A stretch of DNA of 64,000 bases from Rhizobium bangladeshense (GCF_001662075.1 NZ_LYPL01000001.1:124001-188000), one strand, 5' to 3'; shown: positions 45,983-55,629, counted from the stretch's first letter. A program made the numbers and translations. Notes: generated by a model from the sequence alone, not told the origin.

Positions 45983-46348
45983 TTAAGCGGTTACACGCTC
46001 AATTGCATCGATCAGCTTGGCCGGGTCGAAAGGCTTGACGATCCAGCCCGTGGCGCCGGCCTGGCGGGCGCGGTTCTTCTTTTCCGCGTCGCTCTCGGTC
46101 GTCAGGACCAGGATCGGGATCGCCCGATATTTCTCGTTGCGGCGGACACCTTCGATGAAGCCGAAACCGTCGAGGCGCGGCATGTTGATGTCGGTGACGA
46201 TGACGTCAGGATTGGACTCTTCGAGAACCTCGAGACCCTCGACGCCGTCTTCCGCCTGGATGGTCTCGAAGCCGGCATTGTTCAGCGTCACGAGCAGCAT
46301 GTTTCGGATGGTGCGGGAATCATCCACGGTCAGTACTTTTTTCTTCAT
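45983..46348 (-). CDS. cheY1: CheY1, phosphate-sink response regulator
   Basis: Receiver domain of 121 residues: D9-D10 (LTVDDSRTIR), phospho-acceptor D53 (VIVTDINMPRLDG), Thr in LVLTTES and Lys in IVKPFDPAK. In S. meliloti CheY1 takes phosphate back from CheY2 through CheA and loses it quickly with the help of CheS. It overlaps cheS by 4 bp, which fits that partnership. Confidence 0.95.
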   Translation of the reverse strand: MKKKVLTVDDSRTIRNMLLVTLNNAGFETIQAEDGVEGLEVLEESNPDVIVTDINMPRLDGFGFIEGVRRNEKYRAIPILVLTTESDAEKKNRARQAGATGWIVKPFDPAKLIDAIERVTA

Positions 46349-46641
46349 TGCCGAATCTCCTTGGCAAGCAGGTGGTCAATATTGACGCCAACCAGCTGCA
46401 TGGTTTTTTGAAATGCGTCGGACACCTGGGAGAAGGTGAACGGCTGCTGGTCCTGCGCCCAGGTCTTCTCCGCGGACATCAGGACCTGTGCGCAAAGAGC
46501 ACCGATCCGCTCAACGCCGGATGCATCGATCGAAAGACCGCTGCCCCTGAACGAGAGGAGTTTTTCACGCAAGGCGGAAGCCTCGTTGAGGTCGAGCACC
46601 GCTGTCAAATTCAGCGTCTTGCCACTCTTCTTTGCTACCAT
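46345..46641 (-). CDS. cheS: CheS, STAS-domain chemotaxis protein
   Basis: 98-residue STAS-like protein. In S. meliloti CheS binds CheA and speeds removal of phosphate from CheY1. The fold is seen in LNLTAVLDLNEASALREKLL and LSIDASGVERIGALCAQVLM. At the place where anti-anti-sigma proteins have the phosphorylatable Asp-Ser pair (IDSSGL) this protein has IGALC, so regulation by serine phosphorylation is unlikely. It is located between icpA and cheY1. Confidence 0.9.
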   Translation of the reverse strand: MVAKKSGKTLNLTAVLDLNEASALREKLLSFRGSGLSIDASGVERIGALCAQVLMSAEKTWAQDQQPFTFSQVSDAFQKTMQLVGVNIDHLLAKEIRQ

Positions 46642-46704
46642 CAGCTTGTCCTTGTCCCCTTGTCCCCGGCCCGAAAAGATGAGCTGAGGCGATAATCCGA
46701 TAGG

Positions 46705-48339
46705 TTAGTAAACATTCCGCCCACCTCCGACGCCTGCGAGCGACTGGGGAAGGCCAAAATCGTCATTTTCATATTCGTCCTCGACCGCGGCGGCGCGGGC
46801 GACGGCGTCGATGACACGCGACGGCGCCACGCGGACCGGCGCCGGCCGGCCGGCATGGGCGTTTTCGCGGGCGATGCGGAATTCGCGCACCGTGCGGCCG
46901 AGCTCGAGAATGACGGTGTGGAGATGGTCGGCGCCTTGCGTCGAACGCTCGGCAAGGTCGGCGCTATCGGCCACCTCGACGCCCAGGCCCTTGACGTCCG
47001 CGACCACGCCGTCGAGGCTTGCGGCATGTTCGCCGGTCCTTGTGGCGATGCCTGAGATGGCGGCATTGATGTCGGTGACCTGGCGCACGATGCTGCCGAT
47101 CGAATCCTGCGTACGGCCGACCATTTGCACGCCGGCGTCGACCTGCGCCTTGGTGGTCGTCACCAGCGTCTTGATCTCGCGGGCGGCTTCGGCCGAGCGC
47201 TGAGCCAGTGCCCGGACTTCCTGGGCGACGACGGCAAAACCGCGGCCGGAATCACCGGCCCGCGCCGCCTCGATGCCGGCATTCAGCGCCAGAAGATTGG
47301 TTTGGAAGGCGATCTCGTCGATCGCGCCGATGATCTGGCCAATTTTTTCGGCCGACTGCTCGATGTCGGCCATGGCGCTGATGGCGCGGCCGACGACCTC
47401 GCCGCTTTCCTCGACGGCGGCGCGCGTCGATGCGGCCGCCTGTTCGGCGGCGCGGCTGTCGGCGGCGCCGTCACGCACGCTGCCGGCAATGCCGGCAAGG
47501 GCGGTGGCGGAAAGCTGCAGCCGGTCGGCCTGGCCGGACGCCGTGCCGGCGAACTGCCGCGACAGGTCGGCAAGCGACGCCGTTGCCGCTTCAGCCTTGA
47601 CGGTGCGTCCGGTGATGTCGGCGAATTCGGCCTGGAGACCGTCCAAGGCGCCGTTCAGCGTGGCGGCGATCCCGGCATAGGCGCCGTCGGCATCGACGGG
47701 AGCACGCCGCGTCAGATCGCGGGCGGCCAGGCCTTCAATGACATCGCCGAAGATCCTGACGATCTCGGCCTCATTATCGGCGCGCTGATCGGCAAGCGCG
47801 CGGTGCTGGGCGGCGCGCAGCGCATTGAAGCGGAGCGACACGGCGATTTCCACATCGACCATGACGATGCGGATGATCGCCGTCATCAGTTCGGAGATTT
47901 CGCGGGTGCGGCGCTTGGCCGACGGCAGCAGCGGCCGGCCGGCGATTTCCTCGGCGAGGCCGGAAAGGACGTGCTCAAGCATGACGCCGTGACCGGCGAC
48001 GTGCCAGCGCGGGTCGAGACCCATCTTGTTTTCGGTATCGGAGAGAACCTTGACGCGCTCGGCATATAGGCTGTCGAAGCGGGCATCCGTCAGCACGTCC
48101 CAATGCGAGGACTGCAAATCATGCAGGCGTTCGACCTGGCGCTCGCTCTCGAAGTTGCGCGAGGCGTCGGGGAATGACTGGAACCGGTGGAAGAGGTCAC
48201 GCAGCCCGGCCTTCAGATAGGCCTCGAGGGCCGGCCGGTTGCGACGCACCAGCTCGCACTGATCGGCATCGAGACGGGCAAAACGCAGGCGGTCGCGCAA
48301 GCTACCTGCCTGCGCTCCACGAGCCTGATCTGATGGCAT
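46705..48339 (-). CDS. icpA: IcpA, soluble globin-coupled chemoreceptor
   Basis: Cytoplasmic receptor without membrane helices, 544 residues from the ATG at 48339 (GAGG 6 nt upstream); an in-frame TTG eight codons earlier is the alternative. Numbering below is from that TTG. The N-terminal sensor-globin fold has [13 protein letters not shown] and [20 protein letters not shown]. Where heme globin sensors have the proximal His (HxxIGLxPxW), this protein has [10 protein letters not shown], Glu at position 111. The C-terminal MCP signalling tip is canonical: [20 protein letters not shown]. No CheR-binding pentapeptide is obvious. First gene of the che operon. Confidence 0.93.
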   Translation of the reverse strand: MPSDQARGAQAGSLRDRLRFARLDADQCELVRRNRPALEAYLKAGLRDLFHRFQSFPDASRNFESERQVERLHDLQSSHWDVLTDARFDSLYAERVKVLSDTENKMGLDPRWHVAGHGVMLEHVLSGLAEEIAGRPLLPSAKRRTREISELMTAIIRIVMVDVEIAVSLRFNALRAAQHRALADQRADNEAEIVRIFGDVIEGLAARDLTRRAPVDADGAYAGIAATLNGALDGLQAEFADITGRTVKAEAATASLADLSRQFAGTASGQADRLQLSATALAGIAGSVRDGAADSRAAEQAAASTRAAVEESGEVVGRAISAMADIEQSAEKIGQIIGAIDEIAFQTNLLALNAGIEAARAGDSGRGFAVVAQEVRALAQRSAEAAREIKTLVTTTKAQVDAGVQMVGRTQDSIGSIVRQVTDINAAISGIATRTGEHAASLDGVVADVKGLGVEVADSADLAERSTQGADHLHTVILELGRTVREFRIARENAHAGRPAPVRVAPSRVIDAVARAAAVEDEYENDDFGLPQSLAGVGGGRNVY

Positions 48340-48769
48340 GTCCTGCCTCAACGCCTGTCCCAACCCACTTTCCAGGCGGATGCCCGGCTAAAACTTTCGC
48401 TGCATCCGATGAACGCAAAGCGTGGAGACGGTCCCTGGCCTCCGGTACAACCGGCGGCTCAAAACCCCCTGATCAGCCATGTTTCGGAGCTGTCTGAAGA
48501 GATGGATACCGGATCGACCCGGTACGGCGGTACGGCGTCATGCCTGGTGGGAACGAGTGCATCTTCCCATTCCGACGTGTAACCCAATGTTTATGGTTAA
48601 TTCCTTGCCTGAAGGTTAATAAGCCTGTCCAGGCGCCGGCTTTTGAAGCAATTCAAGGCAGTTCGCGAGAAATACTGCCAGAGAGTTGCACGCCTGCTAC
48701 AAGGCACACGCAAGCTCCGTGTTATATGCCGGTCGACAACCAAGACATGACGTCGACAAGGACAGAGCA
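48340..48769. promoter_or_regulatory. Upstream region of the che operon
   Basis: 430 bp without a convincing gene. It must carry the icpA promoter (minus strand) and possibly that of the small gene at 48770. A GGTACGGCGGTACGG direct repeat lies near 48520-48535. GCACACGCAAG at 48704-48714 resembles the flagellar motif and faces the small gene, 55 bp before its ATG, but is not an exact match. Confidence 0.4.
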
Positions 48770-48883
48770 ATGATTGTTCTCGGATTGGGTTCCTGCTTGA
48801 TCGCAATGGGTGTACTTGCAGCCATCGCCCGGCTCGACTCCCTCGCCGCAAACCGCGACATCCGCATGCTTCGTGTGTTCTGA
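48770..48883 (+). CDS. Possible 37-residue membrane peptide
   Basis: ATG at 48770 with AAGGA 7 nt upstream. The product is MIVLGLGSCLIAMGVLAAIA followed by a polar tail RLDSLAANRDIRMLRVF, that is one hydrophobic helix and a basic end. Such small proteins are common but hard to prove from sequence alone. It precedes the GT39 gene by 79 bp on the same strand. Confidence 0.4.
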   Translation: MIVLGLGSCLIAMGVLAAIARLDSLAANRDIRMLRVF

Positions 48884-48962
48884 CTTCCCTTCCCCGTTGG
48901 CAGTCCGGCGCCTTTGGTGTAATCGCACTCGCGCCTTTCATGTCAGCGGAACACTTAAGTTC

Positions 48963-50384
48963 ATGTCCCTCAGATCTGGTCTTCTCATCGTTTTCGGCTT
49001 CACGCTCTGGCGCGTCGTCACGCTCAATTTCGATGCGACGGACCTTTTCGTCGATGAGGCGCAATACTGGTTCTGGGCGCAGAATCTCGATCTCGGCTAT
49101 TACTCCAAACCGCCGATGATCGCCTGGGTGATCCGGGCGATGACCGAGCTTTCCGGCTCCAACGCCATCTACTTCATCAGGCTGCTCGGGCCATTGATCC
49201 ACATGGCGGCGGCCCTGGTGCTGATGAAGGTGGCAAAGCGTTTCGTCGGACCGGAGATCGAAGGCTGGACGGGAGCCACCTATATCACGCTGCCTGGCGT
49301 GGCGCTTTCCTCGGTGTTCTTCTCGACCGACGTCATCCTGCTGTTCTTCATCGCCATCGCCCTCCTTGCCTATTTCGGCCTGACGCAGCGGCGCTCGGTC
49401 GGGCTGGCGCTCGTCATGGGCCTCGGCGTCGGCCTCGCCTTCCTGACGAAATATGCCGTGCTGTTCGTCGTTCCGGGCGGCGCACTCGCCCTGCTCCTCA
49501 TTCCGGCGGCACGCATCGCCATCCGGGATTTCATTATCGCAGTCGCGGTCGCGGCGGTCGTTGCCTTGCCGAACCTCTGGTGGAACCTGCAGCACGACAA
49601 TACGACGGTGCGCCATACGCAGGATATCGCCCATTGGAGCGACCTCAGCATCAATTTCCGCCGCGGGCTTGAATTCTTCGCCGCGCAGTTCGGCGTCGTC
49701 GGGCCGATCGTCTTCTTCGCTATCCTCTGGGCCGTCTACCGTATGATCAAGGGCCGGAGCGACGACCGCGAGAAGATGCTGGTCTGGCTGTCGATGCCGG
49801 TGGTGGCGCTCATCACCCTGCAGGCGACGGTCGCCAAGGCCTATGCCAACTGGGCCGTGACCGCCTATGTCGCGGGGACGATCCTCGCCGTCTGGCTGCT
49901 TTATCGGTTGTGGCCGAAGGGGCTCAGGCTGTCGCTCACCATCAACGGCGTCGCAAGCCTGCTCTTTCCGCTGGCGACGATCTTTCCGCAGCAGGTGCTG
50001 CTGCCGAACGGCGACGAATTGATGAAGCGTTATCTCGGCCGCGCCGAGGTCAGCCGCGAGGCTGCAGCGCTCGCCGATCAGGCCGGCATCGACATCATCG
50101 TCACCAACAACCGCGACATGGTCGCCGATCTTTTCTATACGCTGCGCGACGCATCCTACAGGATCTATGCGCGGGCGCCGGCAGGCCTTCCGGAGAGCTA
50201 TTACGAGCAGGAATTCGCCCTGCCCGCCGGGACCGCCAGTCAGGTGCTTTTCCTGACGGACGGTCCCTTCGCCTGCGCGGCCGAAACGCCCGAGGTGCTG
50301 AAGAGCTGGCAGCCGGCTGCAGGCTACTACAAGGGCAAGACGCTCTACATCTACAAAGTCTCGGCCACCTGCCTGGCGCCGTGA
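48963..50384 (+). CDS. GT39/ArnT-like membrane glycosyltransferase
   Basis: 473-residue polytopic membrane protein of the PMT/ArnT superfamily, which moves a sugar from a polyprenyl-phosphate donor to a periplasmic acceptor. The catalytic acidic motif in the first periplasmic loop is DLFVDEAQYWFWAQNLDLGY; SKPPMIAWVIRA is also typical. About 9-11 hydrophobic helices follow and a C-terminal periplasmic domain (from about 375). The start MSLRSGLLIVFGF at 48963 begins directly with a membrane helix. The acceptor is unknown: lipid A, other glycolipid or protein. Confidence 0.85.
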   Translation: MSLRSGLLIVFGFTLWRVVTLNFDATDLFVDEAQYWFWAQNLDLGYYSKPPMIAWVIRAMTELSGSNAIYFIRLLGPLIHMAAALVLMKVAKRFVGPEIEGWTGATYITLPGVALSSVFFSTDVILLFFIAIALLAYFGLTQRRSVGLALVMGLGVGLAFLTKYAVLFVVPGGALALLLIPAARIAIRDFIIAVAVAAVVALPNLWWNLQHDNTTVRHTQDIAHWSDLSINFRRGLEFFAAQFGVVGPIVFFAILWAVYRMIKGRSDDREKMLVWLSMPVVALITLQATVAKAYANWAVTAYVAGTILAVWLLYRLWPKGLRLSLTINGVASLLFPLATIFPQQVLLPNGDELMKRYLGRAEVSREAAALADQAGIDIIVTNNRDMVADLFYTLRDASYRIYARAPAGLPESYYEQEFALPAGTASQVLFLTDGPFACAAETPEVLKSWQPAAGYYKGKTLYIYKVSATCLAP

Positions 50385-50391
50385 GTCCGGT

Positions 50392-50652
50392 TTAACTAGG
50401 CCGATCGGGAAGGCAGAGGCCGGTGCCCGCGCCTTCGATTTCGACGAACCTGACGCCGCCCTCTTCGAAGGCGAGGCGCAGCTGCGCCTCCGTCGCACGG
50501 TGGATGTCGTGGTGGCGTCCCTCGTAGTCGCGGATGGTGCTGCGCGAGACGGCTGCCCTTTCGGCCAGGTCGGTCTGGGTCCAGTCGAGCAGGCCACGCG
50601 CCGCGCGGCAGAGAGCGGGCGTGAGAATTGTCGCCTTTGCGCCTTGACCCAT
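50392..50652 (-). CDS. XRE-family transcription regulator
   Basis: 86-residue protein with a Cro/C1-type helix-turn-helix: CRAARGLLDWTQTDLAERAA and VSRSTIRDYEGR. The C-terminal half (LRLAFEEGGVRFVEIEGAGT) is found in a common rhizobial XRE type. It is convergent with the GT39 gene and divergent from the antiporter gene at 50732, which it may control together with itself through the AT-rich inverted repeat in the 79-bp gap. Confidence 0.85.
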   Translation of the reverse strand: MGQGAKATILTPALCRAARGLLDWTQTDLAERAAVSRSTIRDYEGRHHDIHRATEAQLRLAFEEGGVRFVEIEGAGTGLCLPDRPS

Positions 50653-50667
50653 GATTTCAAGTCACCC

Positions 50668-50692
50668 ATATTGGTTGATATAGACCATATAT
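50668..50692. promoter_or_regulatory. Candidate operator between the XRE gene and ybaL
   Basis: Imperfect inverted repeat ATATTGGT (50668-50675) and ACCATATAT (50684-50692) in a strikingly AT-rich stretch between two divergent genes. Typical of an autoregulated XRE site; inferred. Confidence 0.4.
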
Positions 50693-50731
50693 GTCATATT
50701 TAGCGCGGGATTTCCAGATCGGGAGACAGTG

Positions 50732-52540
50732 ATGCCACACGATACGCCCCTGATTTCGACGATCGTCGGCGGCCTCGTGCTGGCTTTCATCTTCGGCGCA
50801 CTTGCGCATCGGCTGCGCATGCCGCCGCTCGTCGGCTATCTCATCGCCGGCGTGCTGGTCGGGCCGCATACGCCGGGTTATGTGGCCGACCAGAACCTTG
50901 CGCCGGAGCTTGCCGAAATCGGCGTCATCCTGCTGATGTTCGGCGTCGGACTGCATTTCTCGCTGAAAGACCTGATGTCGGTGCGCGGCATCGCGCTGCC
51001 CGGCGCGATCGCACAGATCGCCTTTGCTACATTGCTCGGCTGGGGGCTCGGCGCCCTCATGGGGTGGCCGACCGGCGGCAGCCTGGTATTCGGCCTGGCG
51101 CTTTCGGTTGCCTCCACCGTCGTGCTGTTGAAGGCGCTGCAGGAGCGGCGGCTGGTGGAGACCGAGCGCGGCCGGATCGCCGTCGGTTGGCTAATCGTCG
51201 AAGACCTCGCCATGGTACTGGCCCTGGTGCTGATCCCGGCGGCCGCCGGCATCGGCGGTGAAGGTCACGCTCCCGCCGAGCCGCTCTCGGCCGGACTGAA
51301 CCTCGTGTTCGGCCTCGACCTCGGCATCGGCGGCATGATCGCCATGACGCTGGTGAAGGTGGCGCTGTTCGTGGCGCTGATGCTGGTCTTCGGCCGCAAG
51401 CTCATTCCCTGGATGATGCATCGCATCGCCCATACCGGCTCGCGCGAGCTCTTCCGGCTCGGCGTGCTGGCGATTGCGCTCGGCGTCGCCTTCGGCGCGG
51501 CCAAGCTCTTCGGCGTGTCGCTGGCGCTCGGCGCCTTCTTCGCCGGCATGGTGCTCGCCGAAAGCGAGCTCAGTCATCGCGCCGCCCAGGAAAGCCTGCC
51601 GCTGCGCGATGCCTTCGCCGTGCTGTTCTTCGTCTCGGTCGGCATGCTGTTTGACCCGAACATCCTGATCGACAGGCCGCTGCCGATCCTCGCCACCATC
51701 TTCATCATCGTCATCGGCAAATCCGTCGCCGCCTTGCTGATCGTGCTCGCCTTCAAGAAGCCGCTCGGCACAGCGCTGACGATTTCGGCGAGCCTCGGCC
51801 AGATCGGCGAATTCTCTTTCATTCTCGCCGCCCTCGGCGTCGACCTCGGGCTGTTGCCGGAGGAAGGCCGCGACCTGATCCTGGCCGGCGCCATCATCTC
51901 GATCATCCTCAATCCGCTGCTGTTCTTCCTCTGCGACCGCATGCGCCCGCTGCTCGAGGGCGCAAGACGCGAGGAGAGCCAGGCCGAGCCCGCGGTTGCG
52001 CCGGCCGAGGAGACAGCCCCGGCTGAAGATGACGAGGTGCATCCGAGCGGCCTCCACGGTCATGCCGTTGTCGTCGGTTACGGGCGGGTCGGCAGAATCG
52101 TCGGGCAGAACCTGAAATCGGCGGGCACGCCCTTCCTCGTCATCGAGGATTCCGACAAGCGCGTCGGCGAGCTGAAAGCGCAGGGCATCGAAGCTTTCAT
52201 GGGCAATGCCGCGGCCACGGAGACGCTCGATCTCGCCAATCTGCCGGCGGCGCGCAGCATTGCCATCGCCATACCGAACGCCTTCGAAGCCTGCCGCATC
52301 GCCGAGCAGGCGCGCAGCGCCAATCCATCCATTCTCATCGTCGCCCGCGCCCATTCCGACGCCGAGGTCGATGAGCTGAAGCACTATGGCGCTGACACCG
52401 TCATCATGGGCGAACGTGAAATCGCACTGGGCATGGTTGACCGGCTCGCTCAAGTGCATCATGAGAGTGTGGCCTATGAAGACAGTGATGGGCCTGATAC
52501 AATTGTCGCGACGGATGACCCTCCGCCGGAAAGAGAATGA
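50732..52540 (+). CDS. ybaL: YbaL-type Kef/CPA2 cation:proton antiporter
   Basis: 602-residue transporter: about 12 membrane helices (residues 1-410) of the CPA2 family and a cytoplasmic TrkA-N/RCK domain (from about 450) with the nucleotide loop GYGRVGRIVG and the second strand ending in FLVIEDSDKR. The N-terminus TPLISTIVGGLVLAFIFGAL and LAPELAEIGVILLMFGVGLH closely resembles E. coli YbaL. It exports K+ or another cation in exchange for protons, gated by a nucleotide or thiol ligand. An in-frame GTG one codon upstream is the alternative start. Confidence 0.9.
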   Translation: MPHDTPLISTIVGGLVLAFIFGALAHRLRMPPLVGYLIAGVLVGPHTPGYVADQNLAPELAEIGVILLMFGVGLHFSLKDLMSVRGIALPGAIAQIAFATLLGWGLGALMGWPTGGSLVFGLALSVASTVVLLKALQERRLVETERGRIAVGWLIVEDLAMVLALVLIPAAAGIGGEGHAPAEPLSAGLNLVFGLDLGIGGMIAMTLVKVALFVALMLVFGRKLIPWMMHRIAHTGSRELFRLGVLAIALGVAFGAAKLFGVSLALGAFFAGMVLAESELSHRAAQESLPLRDAFAVLFFVSVGMLFDPNILIDRPLPILATIFIIVIGKSVAALLIVLAFKKPLGTALTISASLGQIGEFSFILAALGVDLGLLPEEGRDLILAGAIISIILNPLLFFLCDRMRPLLEGARREESQAEPAVAPAEETAPAEDDEVHPSGLHGHAVVVGYGRVGRIVGQNLKSAGTPFLVIEDSDKRVGELKAQGIEAFMGNAAATETLDLANLPAARSIAIAIPNAFEACRIAEQARSANPSILIVARAHSDAEVDELKHYGADTVIMGEREIALGMVDRLAQVHHESVAYEDSDGPDTIVATDDPPPERE

Positions 52541-52594
52541 AAGATTGGCGCGCTTTTGAGCCGATACGGGAGTGACATCGCCGGGACGGAGGAG

Positions 52595-52975
52595 ATGGAG
52601 CTGGACCAGCGCCGTCTGACGAGCCGTATCGCTGCTTCCCTGCTCTTCGCCGCCCTTGCCTATCTCGGCCTGCTTTTCGGCGGCAATCTCATCATTGCGC
52701 CGGCCACCGCCGTCAATACGCTTTCCTCGTCCGGCCGCGATCCGCAGCCGCCGCAACTGAGCGCGCGCGATGCCATGCGCGGGGTGCTTGCCGCCGAGCG
52801 CAAGCTTGCGCCGAAACAGGCCGCCTACGACGCCGGGTCGCCAGCCCTTGCCGCTGCCCCGGCTCTCGATTTCGCCGGCTGGAACAGCGCCGTCCCTCTC
52901 CCGGCATTCGAAGCTCCGCTTCATGCTTCAAATTTCAGGACCCATCAGCCGCGCGCACCGCCGACCGCCGCCTGA
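52595..52975 (+). CDS. Hypothetical membrane-anchored protein
   Basis: 126 residues from the ATG at 52595, or 139 from an in-frame TTG at 52556. One hydrophobic helix near the N-terminus (IAASLLFAALAYLGLLFGGN), then a Pro/Ala-rich region without recognisable domains. Located between ybaL and secDF on the same strand. No function can be assigned. Confidence 0.55.
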   Translation: MELDQRRLTSRIAASLLFAALAYLGLLFGGNLIIAPATAVNTLSSSGRDPQPPQLSARDAMRGVLAAERKLAPKQAAYDAGSPALAAAPALDFAGWNSAVPLPAFEAPLHASNFRTHQPRAPPTAA

Positions 52976-53059
52976 CATTGCGCCGAGCGGCGCTTCCGAG
53001 CATTGATGACATGCCGCCAGCGCCCGAGCGCCGGCCCTCGATTATCTAAGGAATACAAC

Positions 53060-55606
53060 ATGCGCAATTCACCCTGGCTGGTGTTCACCTATTCGGTGAT
53101 CATCGTGATCGGCCTATTGATCGCCCTGCCGAACGCCCTGCCGCAGTCCGTCCTCCAGCGCATCCCCGCATGGCTGCCGCATGAGCAGGTGTCGCTCGGC
53201 CTCGACCTTCGCGGCGGTTCGCACCTCGTTCTGGAAGTCGACGAGGCGGACCTGACCAAGGAGCGGCTGCAATCGCTGCTTCAGGATGCCCGCCGCGTCC
53301 TGCGCGAAAAGGGAATCCAGCCGAAAGCCGTCGTGCGCAGCCAGAATCAGATCGTCGTGACGCTCGCCGATGCCTCGCAGAGCGATGCGGCCGTCACCGA
53401 ACTCAAGACGCTCGCCAATCCGATCAGCACCGGCCTCAGCGCCGGCCAGGCGGATCTTGATGTCACGGCGAACGGCGCCACCATCATCGTCGGGTTCTCG
53501 CGGGCCGGCATCTCCGCCAACGTCGACAATGCCGTCCAGCAGAGCCTTGAAGTCATCCGCCAGCGCGTCGACCAGGTCGGCGTCTCCGAGCCGACCATCC
53601 AGCGCATCGGCGCCAATCGCGTGCTCGTGCAGTTGCCCGGCGCGCAGGACCCGACGCGGCTGCGCCAACTTCTGGGCTCCACGGCGAAGATGTCGTTCCA
53701 CATGCTGTCGCCGAACAACCAGCCCGGCCCCGGCGTGACGATGATGCAGGACGACGAAGGCCGGACCCATGCTGTTCTCGACCGTGTCGAAATCTCCGGC
53801 GACCGCCTTTCGGATGCCCGCGTCAGCTTCGACCCCAACACGCGCGAACCGATCGTCAGCTTCCGCTTCGATAGCGCCGGCTCCACCCGCTTTGCCGAAA
53901 TCACGCGGCAGAACGTCGGCAACCCCTTCGCCATCGTCCTCGACAACAAGGTGCTGAGCGCGCCCGTCATCCGCGAGCCGATCACCGGCGGTTCCGGCCA
54001 GATATCCGGCAACTTCTCGGCCGACAGCGCCACGACGCTTGCCGCCATGCTGCGCGCCGGCGCCCTGCCCGCCAAGCTGACTGTTATCGAGGAGCGCACC
54101 GTCGGCGCCGATCTCGGGGCCGACGCCATCAAAATGGGCCTCTACTCCGGCATTGTCGGCTTCGTCCTTGTCGCAGTCTTCATCTTCGTGCTCTACGGCA
54201 CCTGGGGCATCCTGGCGAATGTGGCGCTGCTGATCCACACGATCCTGACCCTCTCGGCCCTGACGCTGGTCGGCGCAACACTGACGCTGCCGGGTATTGC
54301 CGGTGTCGTTCTCGGCATCGGCCTCGCGGTCGACGCGAACGTTCTCATCAATGAGCGTATCCGTGAAGAGACCCGCAAGGGCAGAGGCGCCTTTGCCGCC
54401 ATCGATACGGGCTTCAACCGTGCCTATTCGACGATTATCGATGGCAATATGACGGCCCTGATCGCGGCGAGCATCCTGTTCTTTTTCGGTTCCGGGCCGG
54501 TTCGCGGCTTTGCGGTGACCATGGCACTCGGCCTCATCATCTCGATGTTCACCTCGGTCGCCTTCGTTCGCGTCGCCATGATCGAGATTACCCGCCGCCG
54601 CAAGTTCAAGGTGCTGAACATCCGGCCGTTGATTCCCTTCAGCCCTTACGACAAGCATATCCAGTTCATGAAGGCGCGCTTCTTCGGCGTTACCGTTTCG
54701 GCGCTGCTTTCGATCGCCTCCGTCGCACTCTTCATCTATCCCGGCCTCAACTACGGCGTCGACTTCCGCGGCGGCATCCAGATGTCCGTCAAGACCCAGG
54801 GAACGGCCGATCTCGCGAAGTTCCGCGAAGGTCTGGACAGTCTCGGCCTCGGCGAAATCACGCTGCAGTCCTTCGGCGGCAACAATAGCATTCTCGTTCG
54901 TGCGCAGCGGCAGGAGGGCGGCGAAGAGGCGCAGACAGCGGCGGTCACCAAGCTCAAGGCCGAAGTCGCCAAGATCGATCCGACCGCCACCGTCGAAGGC
55001 ACCGACGTCATCGGTCCGAAGGTCAGCGGCGAGCTTGCCTGGGCCGGCATTCTGTCGGTGGTGATCGCCAGCTTGGCGATGCTGATCTATATCTGGGTCC
55101 GGTTCGAATGGCCGTTTGCCGTCGGCGCCATCGTGACGCTGGTGCTCGACGTCACCAAGGCGATCGGCTTCTTCGCGATCACCGGCCTCGACTTCAACCT
55201 GACGGCCATCGCCGCCATCCTGACGCTGGTCGGCTACTCGGTGAACGACAAGGTCGTCGTCTATGACCGCATGCGCGAAAATATGCGGCTCTACAAGTCG
55301 ATGCCGCTGCGCGAGATCATCGACAAGTCGATCAACGAGACCCTGGCGCGAAGCCTTTACACCAATGCGACGGCCTTCCTCGCGCTGGTGCCGATGGCAA
55401 TCTGGGGCGGCAGCGCCGTATCGAGCTTCGCGATCCCCATGGTGTTCGGCATTCTGGTGGCCGGCGCCTCGTCGATCTTCATCGCCGCACCCATCCTGCT
55501 CTTCCTCGGCGACTGGCGCCGCCGCCACGCCAAGGCACCGGCAACCGATGCGGGCGTCGACATCATCCCGCCGGAAGAAGGTCGCTCGCGCACATCGGCA
55601 GGCTGA
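53060..55606 (+). CDS. secDF: SecDF, fused preprotein translocase subunits
   Basis: 848 residues: SecD (about 1-530) and SecF (about 540-830) in one chain, twelve predicted membrane helices. SecD motif LGLDLRGGSHLVLEV near residue 50, D4 motif GIGLAVDANVLINERIREET; SecF has DFRGGIQMSVKTQG and GYSVNDKVVVYDRMRENMRL. It uses the proton gradient to help pull proteins through SecYEG. The start at 53060 has TAAGGA 8 nt upstream. A strong terminator follows. Confidence 0.96.
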   Translation: MRNSPWLVFTYSVIIVIGLLIALPNALPQSVLQRIPAWLPHEQVSLGLDLRGGSHLVLEVDEADLTKERLQSLLQDARRVLREKGIQPKAVVRSQNQIVVTLADASQSDAAVTELKTLANPISTGLSAGQADLDVTANGATIIVGFSRAGISANVDNAVQQSLEVIRQRVDQVGVSEPTIQRIGANRVLVQLPGAQDPTRLRQLLGSTAKMSFHMLSPNNQPGPGVTMMQDDEGRTHAVLDRVEISGDRLSDARVSFDPNTREPIVSFRFDSAGSTRFAEITRQNVGNPFAIVLDNKVLSAPVIREPITGGSGQISGNFSADSATTLAAMLRAGALPAKLTVIEERTVGADLGADAIKMGLYSGIVGFVLVAVFIFVLYGTWGILANVALLIHTILTLSALTLVGATLTLPGIAGVVLGIGLAVDANVLINERIREETRKGRGAFAAIDTGFNRAYSTIIDGNMTALIAASILFFFGSGPVRGFAVTMALGLIISMFTSVAFVRVAMIEITRRRKFKVLNIRPLIPFSPYDKHIQFMKARFFGVTVSALLSIASVALFIYPGLNYGVDFRGGIQMSVKTQGTADLAKFREGLDSLGLGEITLQSFGGNNSILVRAQRQEGGEEAQTAAVTKLKAEVAKIDPTATVEGTDVIGPKVSGELAWAGILSVVIASLAMLIYIWVRFEWPFAVGAIVTLVLDVTKAIGFFAITGLDFNLTAIAAILTLVGYSVNDKVVVYDRMRENMRLYKSMPLREIIDKSINETLARSLYTNATAFLALVPMAIWGGSAVSSFAIPMVFGILVAGASSIFIAAPILLFLGDWRRRHAKAPATDAGVDIIPPEEGRSRTSAG

Positions 55607-55629
55607 AACGGCTTGTTAACGTATCCTTG

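Noticed and set aside
43812-45986. 724-codon open frame on the plus strand
   Set aside because: Antisense of cheA, driven by GC-rich third positions; no recognisable protein features.
48597-50669. 690-codon open frame on the minus strand
   Set aside because: Antisense of the GT39 gene and running over the XRE gene; low-complexity charged product.
53114-55528. 804-codon open frame on the minus strand
   Set aside because: Antisense of secDF with no domain signature.
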